Of a DNA stretch of 64,000 nt, positions 61,153-64,000 are shown piece after piece (within the stretch, counting starts at the first letter, position 1; every line of letters begins with the position of its first letter). Under the pieces are notes generated by a model. That model worked only from the letters and a program-made list of their open reading frames with translations. It did not search any database and had not been told where the DNA came from. Position numbers and translations under genes: made by a program. This stretch comes from Armatimonadia bacterium (lineage in GTDB: Bacteria > Armatimonadota > Zipacnadia > Zipacnadales > JABUFB01): positions 1 to 64,000 of the forward strand of contig JBDKVB010000074.1 of NCBI GenBank assembly GCA_039679385.1, given 5' to 3'.

Positions 61153-62453
61153 GATGCCTCACCGTCCTTGCGGTCGTCACTCCAGGAATCTACGTTCCGG
61201 GGGCATGCAGCTTCGCAGATCTCCAGCCCCGGACAAACCTCGCAAGGCACGGGCGCAGCCTCACCCTCCCGGTAGGGAGCAAAGCAGGGCGCAGCCCAGA
61301 TCTGGGCCCACTCCTGCTGCAGCAGATTGCCTGCCTTGACGCGCGGCCCACGAGGCGGATAGACGGAGCCGTCCGGCTCGACGCGCACGGAGGCGTCACT
61401 GCCCGCACGCGGACCGCTGACAATCTGCTCAGCCAGGGTGCGTCGCAGGTCGAAGCGCACCGGCGGCTCCCAGAGGAAGCGAGCGTTCACACTCTCCGAA
61501 CCTTCCGTCACCGACGCAGCCACCTGGGGGAGACTGCGAGCGGCAAGAGCCCCGGCGGCGTCCTCCTGCTCCTCCCCATCCAGACAGGCCACGGCAAAGA
61601 AGGAGTAGTTGCTCACTTTGTGCTGAGTTCCCCAGACCACCATTTCCTCCAGCTCCTGTGCGCTGAAGTCCGTCAGCGGGACCTGGAGCACCGGACAGAG
61701 CTCCAGCGCGCGACAGAGCTTCAAGGCCCGGAGGACGCTGTCGTAGTCCTCAGCGCCCACCAGTCGATTGTGCTCCTCGGCGTCGACGGAGGCCAGCACG
61801 ACGGTCAGGTAGTCCAGGCCCGCCAGCGATGCGGCGGTGAGCTCTTCGTCGCCGAACCAGGAAGCGAGACCGCGGACCCCGGTGATCATCCCCAGGTCCT
61901 CGGCACACTCCACCAAGCGCACCAGCTCCTCCCCGGGGGTCTGCGCAGTGGGCAGGAAGGTGACGTGCGGGATGGCCGCCTCCCACAGCGCCCGCAGCAC
62001 AGGCTCCAGGACCTCCGCACGATCGGCGGTGACGAAGGCTCGATGCGGAGCGATGAGCCTGCGTCCGACCGTGCTCTCTCCGCGGATGCCGACGTTGGTG
62101 ATCGGGTAGTTGTCGTCGGGCGAGGAGAGGTCGTCGATGCGATGGTGCATCTGCCACAGATCATCGGCGATCTCGGGGTCTGTGGCCCCGCCGAAGTGGG
62201 CTCGCACGTCGGCCTTGATGGCGATGTCCTCGCGCCCACTGAGGATCCCGTGGGCCATGAACACACCGACCGGCGAAAGCACCGCAGCCTCGGAGGCGTT
62301 CGCCAGGAGCAGACCGCCGCCGTCAGTGTCGACGCGCAGATGGAAGCGCACCGGTGGATCGGTCTCCGTACGGGTGAAGTGATATAGCCCCGGCTTGATG
62401 GGCGCGGCCGGTGGTGGTGGCGGACCGAAGAGTCGACGCCAGTTGATGGGCAT
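61149..62453 (-). CDS. Radical SAM/SPASM-like protein lacking the CxxxCxxC motif
   Basis: A 434-residue homologue of the next gene upstream. It shares the N-terminal module IKPGLYHF, RFHLRVDTDGGGLLLANASEA (compare KPGLYQW and RLHLRVEADGTGLLLVN), possibly a PqqD- or RRE-like peptide-binding region. Where radical SAM enzymes have CxxxCxxC, it has NYPITNVGIRGESTVG, with no Cys, so it cannot hold the catalytic cluster. It lost the first SPASM cysteines (ASVRVEPDGSVYPP) but keeps CEVCPGLEICEAAC (C-x2-C-x5-C-x3-C). It is probably a non-catalytic partner subunit. It starts two bases after the active enzyme's stop. Confidence 0.75.
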   Translation of the reverse strand: MPINWRRLFGPPPPPAAPIKPGLYHFTRTETDPPVRFHLRVDTDGGGLLLANASEAAVLSPVGVFMAHGILSGREDIAIKADVRAHFGGATDPEIADDLWQMHHRIDDLSSPDDNYPITNVGIRGESTVGRRLIAPHRAFVTADRAEVLEPVLRALWEAAIPHVTFLPTAQTPGEELVRLVECAEDLGMITGVRGLASWFGDEELTAASLAGLDYLTVVLASVDAEEHNRLVGAEDYDSVLRALKLCRALELCPVLQVPLTDFSAQELEEMVVWGTQHKVSNYSFFAVACLDGEEQEDAAGALAARSLPQVAASVTEGSESVNARFLWEPPVRFDLRRTLAEQIVSGPRAGSDASVRVEPDGSVYPPRGPRVKAGNLLQQEWAQIWAAPCFAPYREGEAAPVPCEVCPGLEICEAACPRNVDSWSDDRKDGEAS

Positions 62454-62455
62454 CC

Positions 62456-63868
62456 CTACAGGCCTCCCTGGGCTTGCGGATCCTCAGAGCGGATAGAACC
62501 GGCAGCTGCAAGTGAGGGCTTCGGCGTCTGTGAGGCTTCTTTGGAGACCTGCTCGAGCAGGCACCCGCCGCCACAGACCGGGAGGTCAGGACAGGTCCAG
62601 CATCGCTGCGGAAGCCCCGCCTCACAAGGGTGCTCGCGACGATTGCGGATCCGGGAGAAGAGCGGGCTCTCCCAGATCGCGGACCACTCGTCGGTCAGAA
62701 GATTCCCGGCGGGCTCGTAGTAGGACTGACAGGGCAAGACGTCGCCGCTGGGCTCCACGCATACGGAGTACTCGGCGGCATTGCAGGCCTTCGGTCCGAG
62801 CTCCAGGTCCAGGGGCGAGAGCTTGCAGTACTGCGTCGGCGTGTACCACAGGAAGCGCATCCCGAGTTCCTCGGCCCGGCTGCGAACACGGTCGAGGAGC
62901 GGGATCAGACTAGCCTCGGTAAGCGACGTCGGGTTGTGGCAGCCGCCGCCAGCGCAGATCATCCCGTTCATTGCGAAGGTCGTGATGCCCAGGCTGTGTA
63001 GGAAGTCCACCATCTCGACCGCCTTGGACTGCGTAGCGGAAGTCAGCGTCGTGTTGGTGATGGTGTGCAGTCCTGCGTCGAGGGCGGACTGGATGCCCCG
63101 CACGGTCTGGGCCTGAGCACTGGCCCCGACCATTGCATCGTGGACCTCGGCATCGGGCGACTCGAGGGTTACCTGCACATGGTCCAGACCCGCCCGGGCG
63201 AGCTTGCGTGCCAGTCCGTCCCTGGCCAGTTGCCGGCCGTTGGTGTTGAGGCCGGTGGCCAGTCCCAAGCGCTCAGCGGAGGCAACCAGTGCGGGCAAGA
63301 AGGGCACCAGGGTCGGCTCGCCGCCGGTGAAGATCACGTGGGGCACACCGATGGTCGTTAGCTTGCGCAAGGCGCGCTGCCACTGCGGAAGGCTCAGCGA
63401 GGCCATGCTCTTGCGGCCCGGCTCGTTGTAGCAGTGCGCGCAGGCATTGTTGCAGGCGTAAGTCAGGGCAAGGTCGGCCTTATACGGGGCCCGGGCACGC
63501 GTTGAGAAGACCGGGCGGCGCTCAAGCTGCAGGCCACAGGTCGGGCAGCCGGCCTGCGGTGTCCTGGCTCGCTGGAGGAGTTCGGCAACGCGGCCAAGGT
63601 CGGCCTGGAGCTGATCCGCGGGCACCTGTGGGTACCAGTTGTGCAGCAGCCGCGCCACCTGGGAGACGCTTACCCCGTCCAACAACATGCGCGCCATCTC
63701 GGTAGCCAGGGCAGACAGGTGGACGGCCTCCCACACGTTGACCAGCAGGAGGCCGGTTCCGTCGGCCTCGACTCGCAGGTGAAGGCGCACCTGCTCCTGC
63801 GAGCCGCCGTGGAAACGCCACTGGTACAGACCCGGTTTGGTGCGGCCACTGCCCACGGTCACCCGCAT
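62456..63868 (-). CDS. Radical SAM/SPASM peptide- or protein-modifying enzyme
   Basis: A radical SAM enzyme of about 470 residues. After a PqqD/RRE-like N-terminal module and a CPTC pair, the core is LALTYACNNACAHCYNEPG (CxxxCxxC), FTGGEPTL and GLNTNGRQLA. The SPASM region has CNAAEYSVCVEPSGDVLPC and CWTCPDLPVCGGGC, enough Cys for two auxiliary clusters. Such enzymes form thioether or C-C links in peptides or make cofactors. The start is uncertain (ATG 63868; GTG 63877; an open frame reaches 63982 but overlaps the upstream gene). It leads the cassette of four genes. Confidence 0.85.
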   Translation of the reverse strand: MRVTVGSGRTKPGLYQWRFHGGSQEQVRLHLRVEADGTGLLLVNVWEAVHLSALATEMARMLLDGVSVSQVARLLHNWYPQVPADQLQADLGRVAELLQRARTPQAGCPTCGLQLERRPVFSTRARAPYKADLALTYACNNACAHCYNEPGRKSMASLSLPQWQRALRKLTTIGVPHVIFTGGEPTLVPFLPALVASAERLGLATGLNTNGRQLARDGLARKLARAGLDHVQVTLESPDAEVHDAMVGASAQAQTVRGIQSALDAGLHTITNTTLTSATQSKAVEMVDFLHSLGITTFAMNGMICAGGGCHNPTSLTEASLIPLLDRVRSRAEELGMRFLWYTPTQYCKLSPLDLELGPKACNAAEYSVCVEPSGDVLPCQSYYEPAGNLLTDEWSAIWESPLFSRIRNRREHPCEAGLPQRCWTCPDLPVCGGGCLLEQVSKEASQTPKPSLAAAGSIRSEDPQAQGGL

Positions 63869-63930
63869 CTGGCGCACGAAGGCGCACCAGTCACCGGCGA
63901 CCGCATGAGCAGCCTTCCGCAGCGGGCCTG

Positions 63931-64000
63931 CTACCACTTCGGGGCCTCCTCGAGCTGATAGGAGGTGCCACAGTAGGGGCACTTGACGAACATGGCGCCC
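63931..64000 (-). CDS. C-terminal end of a zinc-ribbon protein (cut by window edge)
   Basis: The visible 22 residues end MFVKCPYCGTSYQLEEAPKW, followed by a TAG. CPYCG is half of a zinc ribbon. It could be the tail of a longer gene outside the window or a complete 20-residue peptide starting at 63993. It lies just upstream of the radical SAM gene. Confidence 0.4.
   Translation of the reverse strand, partial: GAMFVKCPYCGTSYQLEEAPKW

Overview
The window is GC-rich chromosomal DNA from a bacterium that is probably uncultured and diderm. A lone type IV-like prepilin of the DUF1559 type (its N-terminus runs on into [13 protein letters not shown]), many secreted glycoside hydrolases and propeller/VIT-vWA proteins, a porin-like barrel ending in Phe, and several lipoproteins suggest Armatimonadota or a similar planctomycete-like lineage. 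That assignment is inference. Most genes have clear Shine-Dalgarno sites, and short overlaps (ATGA, GTGA) show operon structure.

Layout. 1-5.3 kb: edge of a membrane glycosyltransferase, a secreted GH20 hexosaminidase-like enzyme, an M14 carboxypeptidase-like protein and a Pro/Ala/Gly-rich membrane protein. 5.4-6.9 kb: thiE-thiM. 7.0-8.2 kb: tRNA-Sec and a selD that itself has an in-frame UGA (Sec18). 8.4-13.8 kb: amt, a porin-like gene and glnK, then a hybrid histidine kinase with a single-domain response regulator. 14-21.9 kb: malic enzyme, M48 lipoprotein protease with TPR-like repeats, PHP phosphoesterase, lipoprotein, rimI-tsaD. 22-29.4 kb: heparinase-like protein, carA, pyrC, Gly-rich secreted protein, hemW. 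29.5-50.6 kb: prepilin, tRNA-Val, GH106-like enzyme, amidohydrolase, phosphodiesterase, secreted esterase, histone H1-like protein, a 30-residue Cys/Lys-rich peptide, a lipid kinase, and a run of large secreted proteins. 50.8-52 kb: UroD-like protein. 52.2-58.5 kb: two tandem thioredoxin-fold genes with in-frame UGA, a Crp/Fnr regulator, hcp, hemerythrin and cupin. 58.5-64 kb: a tight minus-strand cassette with an active radical SAM/SPASM enzyme, a homologue lacking the radical SAM cysteines, a DUF2207-type membrane protein ending in a Cys-Ala repeat tail, and a methyltransferase.

How the genes fit together. The window supplies part of a selenocysteine system (tRNA-Sec and SelD) and at least three genes that seem to use it: selD and two exported thioredoxin-like proteins. 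In the latter two, UGA sits at the same codon, exactly where the first active-site Cys of CxxC would be, followed by a matching hairpin. They would be read as broken genes by ordinary annotation. Immediately downstream, a Crp/Fnr protein, a TTGAC-N4-GTCAA operator placed near -41.5 of a likely hcp promoter, and hcp plus hemerythrin point to a nitrosative or redox stress locus. The second strong candidate for an undescribed system is the radical SAM pair with the Cys-Ala-tailed membrane protein. No CRISPR array, insertion sequence, integrase or phage gene was seen.
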